Source: an uncultured Bacilli bacterium (GTDB lineage Bacteria > Bacillota_I > Bacilli_A > RF39 > UBA660). From it: DNA of 64,000 nucleotides. A program made the position numbers and the translations under genes. Positions 33,109-42,400 of the stretch are shown piece after piece. Positions within the stretch are counted from its first letter, which is position 1. Each line of letters begins with the position of its first letter. The notes beneath the pieces were generated by a model. The model did no database searches and had not been told where the DNA came from. It saw nothing but the letters and a program-made list of their open reading frames with translations. The stretch spans positions 97,029 through 161,028 of the forward strand of contig CAKOWU010000003.1 of NCBI GenBank assembly GCA_934129885.1, given 5' to 3'.

Positions 33109-33135
33109 ACACATTTGTTTTAGGTGCATAAAATA
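33109..33135 (+). promoter_or_regulatory. Candidate sigma-K-type promoter of gerE
   Basis: CATAAAATA (33127-33135) fits the sigma-K -10 pattern CATANNNTA. An AC dinucleotide 16 bases upstream (33109-33110) fits the -35. In B. subtilis gerE is transcribed by sigma-K. By-eye match only. Confidence 0.5.
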
Positions 33136-33177
33136 ATATGAATAAGTATAATCCACTCTGCATAGGAAGTGAGGGAA

Positions 33178-33387
33178 ATGATGAGTAAAAGCATACTTAC
33201 TAAAAGAGAACATGAAGTTTTCGAACTTTTAATTGCTAATAAATCTACATTAGAGATTGCAAGTGAACTTGGTATTAGTGAGAAAACAGTACGTAATCAT
33301 ATATCAAATGCAATGCAGAAACTTGACGTTAAAGGGCGTGCTGGTGCTGTGGTAGAGTTGCTCAAACTTGGGGAACTTTCATTATAA
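33178..33387 (+). CDS. gerE: Sporulation transcription factor GerE (LuxR-type)
   Basis: A free-standing LuxR/GerE helix-turn-helix of about 69 residues. LTKREHEVFELL, ASELGISEKTVRNHISNAMQKL and GRAGAVVELLKLGEL follow B. subtilis GerE almost residue by residue, including the recognition helix. GerE controls late mother-cell genes, such as coat protein genes, after sigma-K. No receiver domain. Start ATG 33178 has AGGAAG 8 bases upstream; ATG 33181 is also possible. gerM follows, as in B. subtilis where gerE, racE and gerM lie together. Confidence 0.92.
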   Translation: MMSKSILTKREHEVFELLIANKSTLEIASELGISEKTVRNHISNAMQKLDVKGRAGAVVELLKLGELSL

Positions 33388-33412
33388 AAGATTAATATTT
33401 TAATCTTTTTTT
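33386..33412 (+). terminator. Terminator of gerE
   Basis: AAAAGATTA pairs with TAATCTTTT and continues into T. Confidence 0.75.
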
Positions 33413-33435
33413 CATATGATTTAATGGGTGATATT

Positions 33436-34404
33436 GTGATCAGAAGTTTATATATCAAGAAAATTGTGATTTCATCGGTGGTGCTTTTTTCGATTTTGCT
33501 TTTGTATTTATTTCCTGCTCATGAAGATAAATTAAATGTTGATAGCGAACTTGAATATGTTAGTGATATGTCAAATTATAATTCTATTTTTTTATTAGAT
33601 AAAAATAGTTATGTGTCTTTAACGAGCGTTGTTTTAACTAATGATGATATAGAAGCAAAGGCTAGGGAACTTATCGGTATTTTAACTATTGGCGGTGATA
33701 CTTCTAAACTTCCTAGTGGGTTTAAGGCAATTATACCTCCGGATACTGTAATTCGCAGTTTAAAATATGAGGACGGACTAATTAAGGTGGATTTTTCTAA
33801 AGATTTTTTAGATGTTGATGCATCACTTGAAGAAAAACTAGTGGAAGCGGTAATATATACATTGACTTCAATAGATGATGTTAATAAAGTTATTATATAT
33901 GTGGAAGGTGAGATACTAAATAAACTTCCAAAGACGAAAATTAATTTACCGAGTACTTTAGATAGAAGTTATGGTATTAATAAGGAGTATGATTTTAATA
34001 GTGCGGATAAGTTAAACCAGGTGACGGTTTATTATATAAATAAGCGTAATGATGAGAATTATTATGTTCCAGTGACTAAATATTTGAATGATGATAGGGA
34101 AAAGATTACGGTGGTTATTGACGAACTTACTAATGCTTTTAATCCTAATGAAAATTTAATGAGTTTTGTCAATAGTGGTACGGAAGTTGTATCTACTGAT
34201 TTAAATGGGGATAATTTAAGTTTAAATTTTAATTCTTATTTATTTGATGATGTTAATACTAAAGAGGTTTTGGAAGAAGTTATTTATACGATTTGTTTAT
34301 CGGTTTATGATAATTATAATGTTAAGTCAGTGGCGATAAATGTGGATGGTAAAGAGGTATATAGTAGTGTTTTGAGTGATTTTAGTGTGATTAAATCAAT
34401 ATAA
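33436..34404 (+). CDS. gerM: GerM-like protein with two GerMN domains
   Basis: An N-terminal membrane helix (about residues 8-25, VISSVVLFSILLLYLF) is followed by two GerMN repeats. The first is around residues 65-160 (FKAIIPPDTVIRSLKYEDGLIKVDFS) and the second around 195-310 (SFVNSGTEVVSTDLNGDNLSLNFNS). GerM is needed for normal sporulation and germination in B. subtilis. GTG 33436 is chosen over ATG 33424 because GGGTGAT precedes it by 4 bases. Coding-strand base use is G/T-rich like the older core genes. Confidence 0.88.
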   Translation: MIRSLYIKKIVISSVVLFSILLLYLFPAHEDKLNVDSELEYVSDMSNYNSIFLLDKNSYVSLTSVVLTNDDIEAKARELIGILTIGGDTSKLPSGFKAIIPPDTVIRSLKYEDGLIKVDFSKDFLDVDASLEEKLVEAVIYTLTSIDDVNKVIIYVEGEILNKLPKTKINLPSTLDRSYGINKEYDFNSADKLNQVTVYYINKRNDENYYVPVTKYLNDDREKITVVIDELTNAFNPNENLMSFVNSGTEVVSTDLNGDNLSLNFNSYLFDDVNTKEVLEEVIYTICLSVYDNYNVKSVAINVDGKEVYSSVLSDFSVIKSI

Positions 34405-34427
34405 AAGACTAGCTTGCACTAGTCTTT
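34404..34427. terminator. Hairpin after gerM
   Basis: AAAGACTAG pairs with CTAGTCTTT. On the minus strand it is followed by TTATATTG, on the plus strand by GGTAT, so it is a weak terminator in both directions. Confidence 0.55.
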
Positions 34428-34470
34428 GGTATAATAAAGCCCTCGAAAATCAAGGGTATAATAATCTAAG

Positions 34471-34547
<77 letters not shown>

Positions 34548-34716
34548 ATAACTCAACAACAATTTGATTATACTATAATTTTTAGTGGAATGCAAGTGGT
34601 TATGAATAAAAAAATGAACTTTGTGGCCTGAGCATGTTGCTAATTAGGTATTAAGTGTTAGATAAATGAAATATCTAGTGTTTTTAGGCTGCATAAAATG
34701 TAAAAATATTTAAAAT

Positions 34717-35192
34717 ATGGGCCTTAGGGCAAAAAAAGAAAAAGTAGATGTCCTGGCTACTTTAGAAGGCGGTAGACATGCAATTTTAGAAATGGACTCA
34801 TCTTTTTATGATGGCCAGCACGAAAAAGGACTTTTATATCTTTGTACTCTTTTTTCTAACACCATAAAATCTGGACGTGATTATAAAAATGTAAATGAAG
34901 TAATACTCATAAACTTTACCTATGGTCTGACAGATGAAAAAATTGGTATAAAGTACTTAACAAAATTCAAAATAATCGAATTTAATGGTTTTAAAATACT
35001 AAAAAGTTGGTATGATAATGGTAATAGCAAGTACTTCCATTGGTAAAGAAGAGGGTGGAAAACATGGCAAGAAAGTTGGAGCATTAGAAAATGCAAAGAA
35101 AGTAGCCCAAAATATGCTAAAGGAGCATTTGCCGGTAAATACTATTGTTAAGTGTACAAGCTTGTCAAAGTAAGGAATTGAAGAGTTAGAAA
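34717..35192 (+). pseudogene. Broken PD-(D/E)XK transposase-family gene (Rpn type)
   Basis: The frame 34717-35046 encodes KVDVLATLEGGRHAILEMD and a middle segment (KGLLYLCTLFSNTIKSGRDYKNVNEVILINFTYG), typical of the PD-(D/E)XK nuclease family transposases. It then stops. The expected C-terminal part continues in another frame: GKHGKKVGALENAKKVAQNMLKEHLP, then TSLSK, a stop, and IEELE up to about 35192. At least one frameshift and one stop, and no proper N-terminus, so it is a dead copy. Confidence 0.75.
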
Positions 35193-35258
35193 CAAAAAAA
35201 TAATATTCTAGTAAAACCTATTTGACTGTATGCTAGGAAATTTATGAACAAGGATTAT

Positions 35259-35279
35259 CGTATAACTGCATATTATGCG
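35259..35279. repeat. Palindromic element, left copy of inverted pair 2
   Basis: CGTATAACTGCATATTATGCG; exact reverse complement at 35367-35387. Same element as pair 1 with two changes (GTATA to GCATA and TATACG to TATGCG) that are kept in both copies. Confidence 0.85.
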
Positions 35280-35366
35280 ATAATTTTTTGCTATAAAATC
35301 AGTTTTTTAGATAAATGTTAGATACTTTTATCTATATCAAAGGTAATATTTTCGCTAATATTGTAA

Positions 35367-35387
35367 CGCATAATATGCAGTTATACG
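35367..35387. repeat. Palindromic element, right copy of inverted pair 2
   Basis: CGCATAATATGCAGTTATACG, perfect inverse of 35259-35279, 87 bases apart, ending 26 bases before the ATG at 35414, the same distance as in pair 1. Confidence 0.85.
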
Positions 35388-35413
35388 TTCATTTTGAGGA
35401 AAGTAGTGGAAAT

Positions 35414-36070
35414 ATGAGATATAGAAGAAGATTACATAGGCGAGATTTAAAGAGGCAAAGAATAATAATAGCTAGTCTATTTATAGTATTATTATGTTTT
35501 TTTTCGGGTATGCGGCATTTAGTACTAATATAAACATGAGTGCTAAAGGAAATTTAAAGAATATGGATAAAGAAGTTGATAGTAAAATTTCTATGAGCGA
35601 ACTTTTATTTTGGGGACAAGCAGATAATAAAGATAACACCCTTTATTACACTGGAAAATAAAGTTAGTACTGGTACTGATGGTGCAGTGCATGGATTTAA
35701 AAATGATTTTTTAAGTGGTTATAATGATGGGAATATTAGTTTTGACGGTAATGACGATTATATTGATATAGGGCTTACTAATTATGATTTTAAAAATACA
35801 GTAAGTTATATTGTATATGTAAAACTTAACAATATAGAAAAGCATCAAATAATTTTTGGTAGTTTGGAAGGTGAAAAAGGAGCAAGCGGAATATATTTTA
35901 ATAATAGGAGTTGCTTTTCTTTTGCTAGTATGTCATTAAAAGAAGTTATGCTATATGATAGAGTGCTCACAGAAAATGAAGCTATAGATGTAACTAAAGG
36001 CTTTGAAAAAAATATGGTATGCAGAACGTATCGTAAAATATTACATCTTCATGAGTTAACAAAAATATAA
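35414..36070 (+). pseudogene. Decayed SipW-type surface protein with LamG-like domain
   Basis: The ATG at 35414 opens a basic N-terminus and a hydrophobic helix (RIIIASLFIVLLCFF). One frameshift in a T run (about 35500-35506) separates it from the expected GYAAFSTNINMSAKGNLK. A stop (near 35660) and a second shift lead to the frame of 35687-36070. That part has a concanavalin/LamG-like stretch (GNISFDGNDDYIDIG, VMLYDRVLTENEAIDV) with an internal deletion. The same palindromic pair as at 30405-30550 lies just upstream. Confidence 0.7.
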
Positions 36071-36123
36071 TCTATTTTATTTTCTTTTAAAATATAGTAT
36101 AATTTAAAAAGAAGAGGTGACTT

Positions 36124-36765
36124 ATGGCTAGGGAACTTAATGAAGATGATATTATAGATTATGTAAAAGATAATTATTTACCAGATGAAGAAAACGAAGA
36201 TATTAGTTTTTATAAGGCTGGTAAAATATTAGAAACTTATATGACTTTATATAAAGAAAATATATTTAAAGGTATATATGAATATGTTTTAGTACATAAG
36301 TATTACAAAGATTTTTTAGAAGATGTTATGCCTGTTATCGTAACAGTTAATTCTATTTATGCGAATGGTTCTGTTACTTTTAATCAAGATTTATATCAAA
36401 AAGCAGAACTTGCTAACAGAATTAATAAACATATTATTGAGAGGGTTCTTTCACTTACGGATGCAGTATCGATGAATAATGCTAATAATGAGGCGAGTAC
36501 TGAGCTTTCTAATTTAATTGGTATAAAGAATAATAATATTTTTAATAAAAATTTATCGGATGATTTTAAACCTGTTAGTAGTGTTCCTGATTTAGATTAT
36601 AGTAAGGAGTATACAGATCCTATAAGACAGTATTTTATCGTAAAGGAAAATGCTTTGAAAAAAGAACTTTTAAATAAAGTTTCACTTGATGATATAACTT
36701 TTTTTGAAAATTTATTAAATGTAGTGTATGCTTATAATGTTTGCCGTAAGAAAATGGAGGTTTAA
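36124..36765 (+). CDS. Unknown protein, paralogue of 51600-52250
   Basis: A 213-residue, soluble, helical and acidic product. It is clearly a paralogue of the protein at 51600-52250: shared VLxHKYYKDFLEEVMPVI, NxDLYQKAxLANxxNKxIIERVL, DLDYSK and ENALKKELL. Neither has a recognised domain, signal or membrane helix. It has an AAGAGGTGACTT ribosome site and ends in a shared terminator with murF. Both paralogues stand near pilin or surface genes, but no function can be given. Confidence 0.75.
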   Translation: MARELNEDDIIDYVKDNYLPDEENEDISFYKAGKILETYMTLYKENIFKGIYEYVLVHKYYKDFLEDVMPVIVTVNSIYANGSVTFNQDLYQKAELANRINKHIIERVLSLTDAVSMNNANNEASTELSNLIGIKNNNIFNKNLSDDFKPVSSVPDLDYSKEYTDPIRQYFIVKENALKKELLNKVSLDDITFFENLLNVVYAYNVCRKKMEV

Positions 36766-36799
36766 AAAAGATTTAACTTTTTGTGGGTTAAATCTTTTT
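36765..36799. terminator. Bidirectional terminator
   Basis: AAAAAGATTTAAC pairs perfectly with GTTAAATCTTTTT between convergent genes. Confidence 0.9.
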
Positions 36800-38129
36800 A
36801 CATTAATTTATCTATTAATTTACTAAGTCCTATACCGTGTGATGCTTTTAAGTATATATTTTTATTTTTTAAATCTTTTTTGTTTATTTCCTCTACACTA
36901 GTATAATAGTAAATGTTTTCAAATCCTTTTTTCTTCAAATATTTATAGACATTTTCCATTTGTGGTCCAACTAGATGTATTTCTTTGAAATTGTATTTTC
37001 TTTTTTCTATTGTTTTGGCTATTTCTTTATGGATTTTATGGGTTTGTTTGCCTAGCTCTAGGATGTCTCCTAATACAACTATTTTATTTGTACATCTTTG
37101 TCTTGAAAAGTATTCTAGACCACTTATCATGGTTTCATATGATGCATTATAACAATCATCAATTATGAAGGTTTTACCGATTTGTTTCTTTTCCATTCTA
37201 CTTGGGGCAGGAGTGAATTCGGCAATACCTTTGATAATGCTTTTCATATCGATATCTAAAAGTAAACCGATTTTTAAAGCACAAAGTGAATAGGTAATTA
37301 AATATTCCAAATCACTATTGATAGTGATTTTGTATCTTTTACCGTTAACGGTGTAGGTATATCTGCTTTTTTTACCCTTTATAATATTGGTTGTTTCTTC
37401 TATACTGTAAGGTATTACTTTTGAACCTTTTGCTTTAACTTTCTTTATTAGATTATCATCTTCGTTTTGGAAGAAATATTCACTACCTACGGTAATACTA
37501 CCTTTTTCTTTAGCAGTATTTTTAATGTTTTTAAAGTTACCGATATGTGCGGTTCCGATGTTAGTGATTAGGGTAATAGTTGGTCTACATATTTCTCTTA
37601 AGACTTTTATTTCTCCCATATGGTTTGAGCCTAATTCTAATAATATGACATCTTCATTATTATAGTTTACAAGTGTTAGAGGCATACCGATATTATTGTT
37701 ATAATTTTTTTGTGTTACTAAAACATTGTATTTGGTTTTTAAAACAGAATAGATCATTTCTCTTTGGCTGGTTTTACCGTAACTTCCGGTTAAGGCGATA
37801 ACGGGAATATCTAGTTTATTTCTAACTATTTTTGCAAGTTCTATTAGGGCTTTTTTGCAATCTTCAACTTCTATAATTATTATTTTATTATTTTGTTTTA
37901 TAGCCTTTTCTATAATATCTTCATGACCTTTTTCTACAAAGAAACCTGCAAGTTTATTTTTAACTCCGTTTAAAATGTAATTATGACCATTGGTATTACC
38001 TTTTAATGGGAAAAACATGGTTTTACCTTTTAATTCATTTGTATTGATAGTAAATGAATCTATTTTATTTCTTTGAGATCCATTTATTAATTTTGCTCCC
38101 TCTATTTCTAATATTTCTTTTACTAACAA
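36798..38129 (-). CDS. murF: UDP-MurNAc-tripeptide--D-Ala-D-Ala ligase
   Basis: Adds the terminal D-Ala-D-Ala to the peptidoglycan precursor in the cytoplasm. The Mur ligase ATP loop is TGSYGKTSQRE (usual form GxxGKTT), followed by the LELGSNHMGE and TNIGTAHIGNF motifs, and in the C-terminal domain FIIDDCYNASYETM and VVLGDILELG. About 444 residues. The start is taken as TTG 38129 (LLVKEILEIEG) because GGAGGTG lies 7 bases upstream; the longer frame from 38153 begins before that site. Divergent from eno. Confidence 0.92.
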   Translation of the reverse strand: MLVKEILEIEGAKLINGSQRNKIDSFTINTNELKGKTMFFPLKGNTNGHNYILNGVKNKLAGFFVEKGHEDIIEKAIKQNNKIIIIEVEDCKKALIELAKIVRNKLDIPVIALTGSYGKTSQREMIYSVLKTKYNVLVTQKNYNNNIGMPLTLVNYNNEDVILLELGSNHMGEIKVLREICRPTITLITNIGTAHIGNFKNIKNTAKEKGSITVGSEYFFQNEDDNLIKKVKAKGSKVIPYSIEETTNIIKGKKSRYTYTVNGKRYKITINSDLEYLITYSLCALKIGLLLDIDMKSIIKGIAEFTPAPSRMEKKQIGKTFIIDDCYNASYETMISGLEYFSRQRCTNKIVVLGDILELGKQTHKIHKEIAKTIEKRKYNFKEIHLVGPQMENVYKYLKKKGFENIYYYTSVEEINKKDLKNKNIYLKASHGIGLSKLIDKLM

Positions 38130-38200
38130 TTTAAACACCTCCGAAATGCACACATATTATAGTATATTTTATGAAAGTATGCAAATTTGGTTCTTTGGGT

Positions 38201-38229
38201 TTTCAAAATGTGTGATGATGTGTTAAAAT
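38201..38229 (+). promoter_or_regulatory. Promoter of eno
   Basis: TTTCAA (38201-38206), a 17-base spacer, TAAAAT (38224-38229), upstream of the enolase start. Confidence 0.55.
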
Positions 38230-38255
38230 ATATACTAGAGTAGGTGATGAATAAC

Positions 38256-39479
38256 ATGGGGAAAATTTTAGATATCAAAGGGATGGAAGTTTTAGATTCA
38301 AGGGGAAATCCAACAGTTATGGCAGAGGTTACGCTAGATAGTGGTGTAGTTGGAAAAGCCATTGTACCTTCTGGGGCTTCTACTGGAAGCAGGGAGGCTT
38401 TAGAATTACGTGATGGTGGCACCAGATATATGGGAATGGGTGTTTTGAAAGCGGTATCTAATGTTAACGGTATAATTAGGGAGTCTTTGCTTGGACTTGA
38501 ATCAGGAAGACAGGAAGATATTGATAACATTATGATTATGCTTGATGGAACAGACAATAAGAGTAATCTTGGGGCAAACGCTATTTTGGCAGTATCTATG
38601 GCTTATCTTAAGGCTAGTGCGAAGGATACTGGAAAAGAACTTTATGAATATTTAGGGGATAAGACTTTACCTATTGCTATGATGAATATTTTAAATGGTG
38701 GAGTACATGCGGATAATGATTTGGAATTTCAGGAGTTTATGATTATTCCAATGTCTTCTTTGATGAAAGAAAGAGTTAGAATCGGTAGTGAGGTTTTTCA
38801 TGCTTTGAAAAAAGTACTTAAATCCAAAGGCTATAATACTAATGTTGGAGATGAAGGTGGTTTTGCGCCAGCGATATCTTCTGGTGATGAAGCGTTATCT
38901 TTGGTAGTAGAGGCCATTAAACTTGCTGGTTATATTCCTGGCAGGGATATTAATATTGCGATTGATGCGGCGGCTTCTGAATTTTATAAAAGCGGAAAAT
39001 ATTATATCGAGGATAAAGCTTTAAGTACCGAAGAACTTATTAACTATTACGAAAAACTTACAGAAAAATATCCAATTGTTTCTATTGAGGATCCTGTGGA
39101 TGAGAATGACTGGGATGGTTTTAAGCTAATTACTGAAAGACTAGGGAATAAAATTCAACTTGTCGGAGACGATTTATTTGTCACTAATATAAAGTATTTG
39201 GAAAAAGGTATAAAAATGCATGCTGGGAATGCAATACTTGTTAAAGTTAATCAGATTGGAACAATAACTGAGACGATAAATACAATTAATCTTGCTAAAA
39301 AAAATGGCTATAGTACGATTATTTCTCATAGAAGTGGCGAAACTGAGGACACAATTATTGCTGATTTAGCGGTAGGTTTAAATACAGGTCAGATTAAGAC
39401 AGGCTCTATGTCTAGAACGGATAGAACTGCTAAATACAATAGACTTATGAGAATTGAGGAAAGTTTATATGAAAAGTAA
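38256..39479 (+). CDS. eno: Enolase
   Basis: Glycolytic 2-phosphoglycerate dehydratase. EVLDSRGNPTV at the N-terminus, the mobile loop GASTG, magnesium ligands in AIDAAASEF, SIEDPVDENDW and GDDLFVTN, the catalytic lysine in LVKVNQIGT, and SHRSGETED are all present. About 407 residues, slightly short at the C-terminus. ATG 38256 is preferred over GTG 38244 and ATG 38247 on spacing from GTAGGTGATG and the usual N-terminus. The next gene starts within its last codons. Confidence 0.96.
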   Translation: MGKILDIKGMEVLDSRGNPTVMAEVTLDSGVVGKAIVPSGASTGSREALELRDGGTRYMGMGVLKAVSNVNGIIRESLLGLESGRQEDIDNIMIMLDGTDNKSNLGANAILAVSMAYLKASAKDTGKELYEYLGDKTLPIAMMNILNGGVHADNDLEFQEFMIIPMSSLMKERVRIGSEVFHALKKVLKSKGYNTNVGDEGGFAPAISSGDEALSLVVEAIKLAGYIPGRDINIAIDAAASEFYKSGKYYIEDKALSTEELINYYEKLTEKYPIVSIEDPVDENDWDGFKLITERLGNKIQLVGDDLFVTNIKYLEKGIKMHAGNAILVKVNQIGTITETINTINLAKKNGYSTIISHRSGETEDTIIADLAVGLNTGQIKTGSMSRTDRTAKYNRLMRIEESLYEK

Positions 39480-42400
39480 GGCCTTTACTTTAGTTGAACT
39501 TTTAGGAGTTATGGTTCTTATTACTTTGCTGGCTTTGGTTATTATTCCAAATGTTACTACTTATATAAAGAAGGCTAGTATAAAGGCTGATGAGAGTACT
39601 TTAAGTAGTATTAAGATGGCAGCAAAGGAATATGCGTCTGATTATGCGGATGATATTAATAATAATGGTTATAAGATATTATGTGTATATAAAACTTCTA
39701 GTGATAATAGTGCTATTGTGGATTTGACAGATGCTGGGTATCTTGACATTACCAAAGAGAAACGTGATAAGTTTAAAGAACAATGTGTTAAGGTATCTAA
39801 AACTAGTGGTAAAAATTTTTCTTATGAGTTTGTAGATAAGGGCAATGTTACGGCTGATGGTAAAGGTGCTAGTGTAAAGATGGATGCTTATACTTATGGT
39901 GAGAATTTGTCTAAACCTTCTATTACGTCTGCGGATAATTATACCGATGTTAAATTTTATTATAGTAATAATAGGAATGCTTCTAAATGGGATGAATTTG
40001 ATAATGTAAAAAATAATAAGTCTTTAGTGCCTGGCACGTATTATATGTATGCTAAATATAATAGTGGTGGTAAGACTATTCAAACAAGTACTATTTCTTT
40101 TATGGTGTATAAGGCGACGTTAAAACTAGAACTTACTATGAATGATTATGCCTATGGTGGTACTTTGGCTAAGCCAGTGGTTACTTCGGAAGATGCTGAT
40201 TTAACAAATGCGAAGATAACATATTATTATAGTGCGTATTCTAGTTTTAAGAATTCGCAAATATGGGATTCTAATGCGATAACTAATACTACTTTAGCGG
40301 CTGGAGTTTATTATATGTATGCGGAGACTAACGCAAATGATTATTATAAATCAGCTAGAAGTGCAACTGTTAAGTTTACGGTTAGTAGACAAGGCGCTGA
40401 AAAGATTACTATTGCTCAAACTGAGTATGTATATGATGGAAGAGTTAAAACTGCTGCTTTGAGTAATGAATCAGATGCTTTGATAGATTATGAATATTAT
40501 AGTGATGAGGCTTGTAGTAAGAGACTTACTAGTGAAAATAGTAAAAATGGACTGCCAATAGATGTTGGTTCTTATTCTGTTGTGGCTTATTTAAGTGCTT
40601 CTGATAAAAATCATTTAATAACGAATGAAGGAGAATGTGTTAAAAATGCGATTGTTATAAATAAAAGGGTTATTAGTACGGAGTGGGATAAGAATACTGA
40701 CTTTGTTTATAATGGTAGTTTTCAAAGGCCTACTGCGAGATTTTATACTTTAGATGATGATGGTAATAAAAAGACGCCAGAAGAGGTTACTGGGGAGACT
40801 TTAAATTTTTCTATATCAGGACAGATTAATGCTGGAAAAAATTATACGGCAACGGCGACGCTTGCGAGTGTTACTGGAGGTAAGGTAAGTAATTATGAAG
40901 TAAAAAATAATACGTGTAATTTTAATATTTCTAAAGTTTATACCAGTGTTAAAGCACTTAATGTTATTAGTAATATGATTTCTACTACACATGGCGAAAG
41001 CGGAGAGTTTTCGGTAAAGGTAAGTTCAGATATTTTAGCAAAAGGTACTTTGTCTTTGACGGCTGGCGAGGGTATAGATGCCTATTTTGAAGACGGAAGT
41101 ACATCTATTTATGCCGATAGTGCTGCGGATAATGAGTATTTGATAAAGTATACGTCATCTAGTTATCCTAAAGATACTAGGGGGGATTCATATATTAAAG
41201 TTAGTTTTGAACCTGATACGTCTTATAGTAATAATTTTAAGGAGAGTTCCGTAAGTGTTACTGTTAAGATTAGTGATGGTAAAGCACCGGTGGTTACTTT
41301 TGATCCGGATGGCGATACTGATAATATTTCTAGTGGACGCACAGTTTCAGTTAAGATAACGGATGACGGTAGTGGTCTTAAAGGTAATAAGCAAAGGTTA
41401 TATTATGCTTGGAGTAAAGATAAGGAGCATGCACCAGATTATTTTAGTAATATGACTTATTCAAGTACGAAAAAGGTTAGTGAGCTTAAGGTAGAAGATT
41501 ATGTTAAGATGAGCCCTACTGGTACTTCTTTTACTACGGATACGGCTTATACTGGTGGTAATGATAGTACTATGCTTGATATTAGCGAACTTGATTTATG
41601 GAAGGTTATTAAGATAAATGATGATGGTAGTGTAGATTTAGTATCGGCATATGTATCTAGCACTGATGTTACATTTTCTGGTATGAATGGGTATAAGAAT
41701 TTTGTTGGTTATCTTAATACTATTGCTAGGCAATATGAGAATAGTATTTATACGTTAGATACAAGACATTTTGGGTATGGCACGCAAAATGAATACTGTG
41801 ATGATATAGATACCTGCGATGAAAATGCTGATTATAAAAGCGATACTGATGCATTAGGCAGTATTCTTGTTGGCAAGAGAAAAAATGGTGAGGCTGCGTG
41901 CTACTGGGTGGCATCTAGGACATCTGGTTTTAAAAATGTTTTTGTTGATAGTAATGGTAAGATAGGTGAAATGAAGTTATTTGGTGATAATGATGTTAGT
42001 AAGAGTTGTGCTATTCGCCCGGTTATTACGTTAAAGCCTTCTGCAGAGTTTGTGGTTAAGTCTGGTAACTCTGAAAAGCATCCTTATTTGCTTGCAAATA
42101 GTTTTGAGGGGTATGCAGATCTTAATATTAGTGATGGTGCGGTCTCAGCGTCGTTTGATGTACCGCAAGTGGCTTCTAGTGATTTAACTGGCGTTTATTA
42201 TTTATGGATAAAGGGTGGTATAACTGATGTTTCTATGGAAGAAAGCGTAGATACGGTAAGTAAAGCTTTTAGTTTTAATAATGAAATTCCATCTTTTAAA
42301 CTTGGCGCGAGTTCGACTTCTAATTCGATTACGGTTACGGTAAATACTTCTTCAGATGATGATATATTTTGGAATTACAGGTATTTAATTAATGGTGAGA

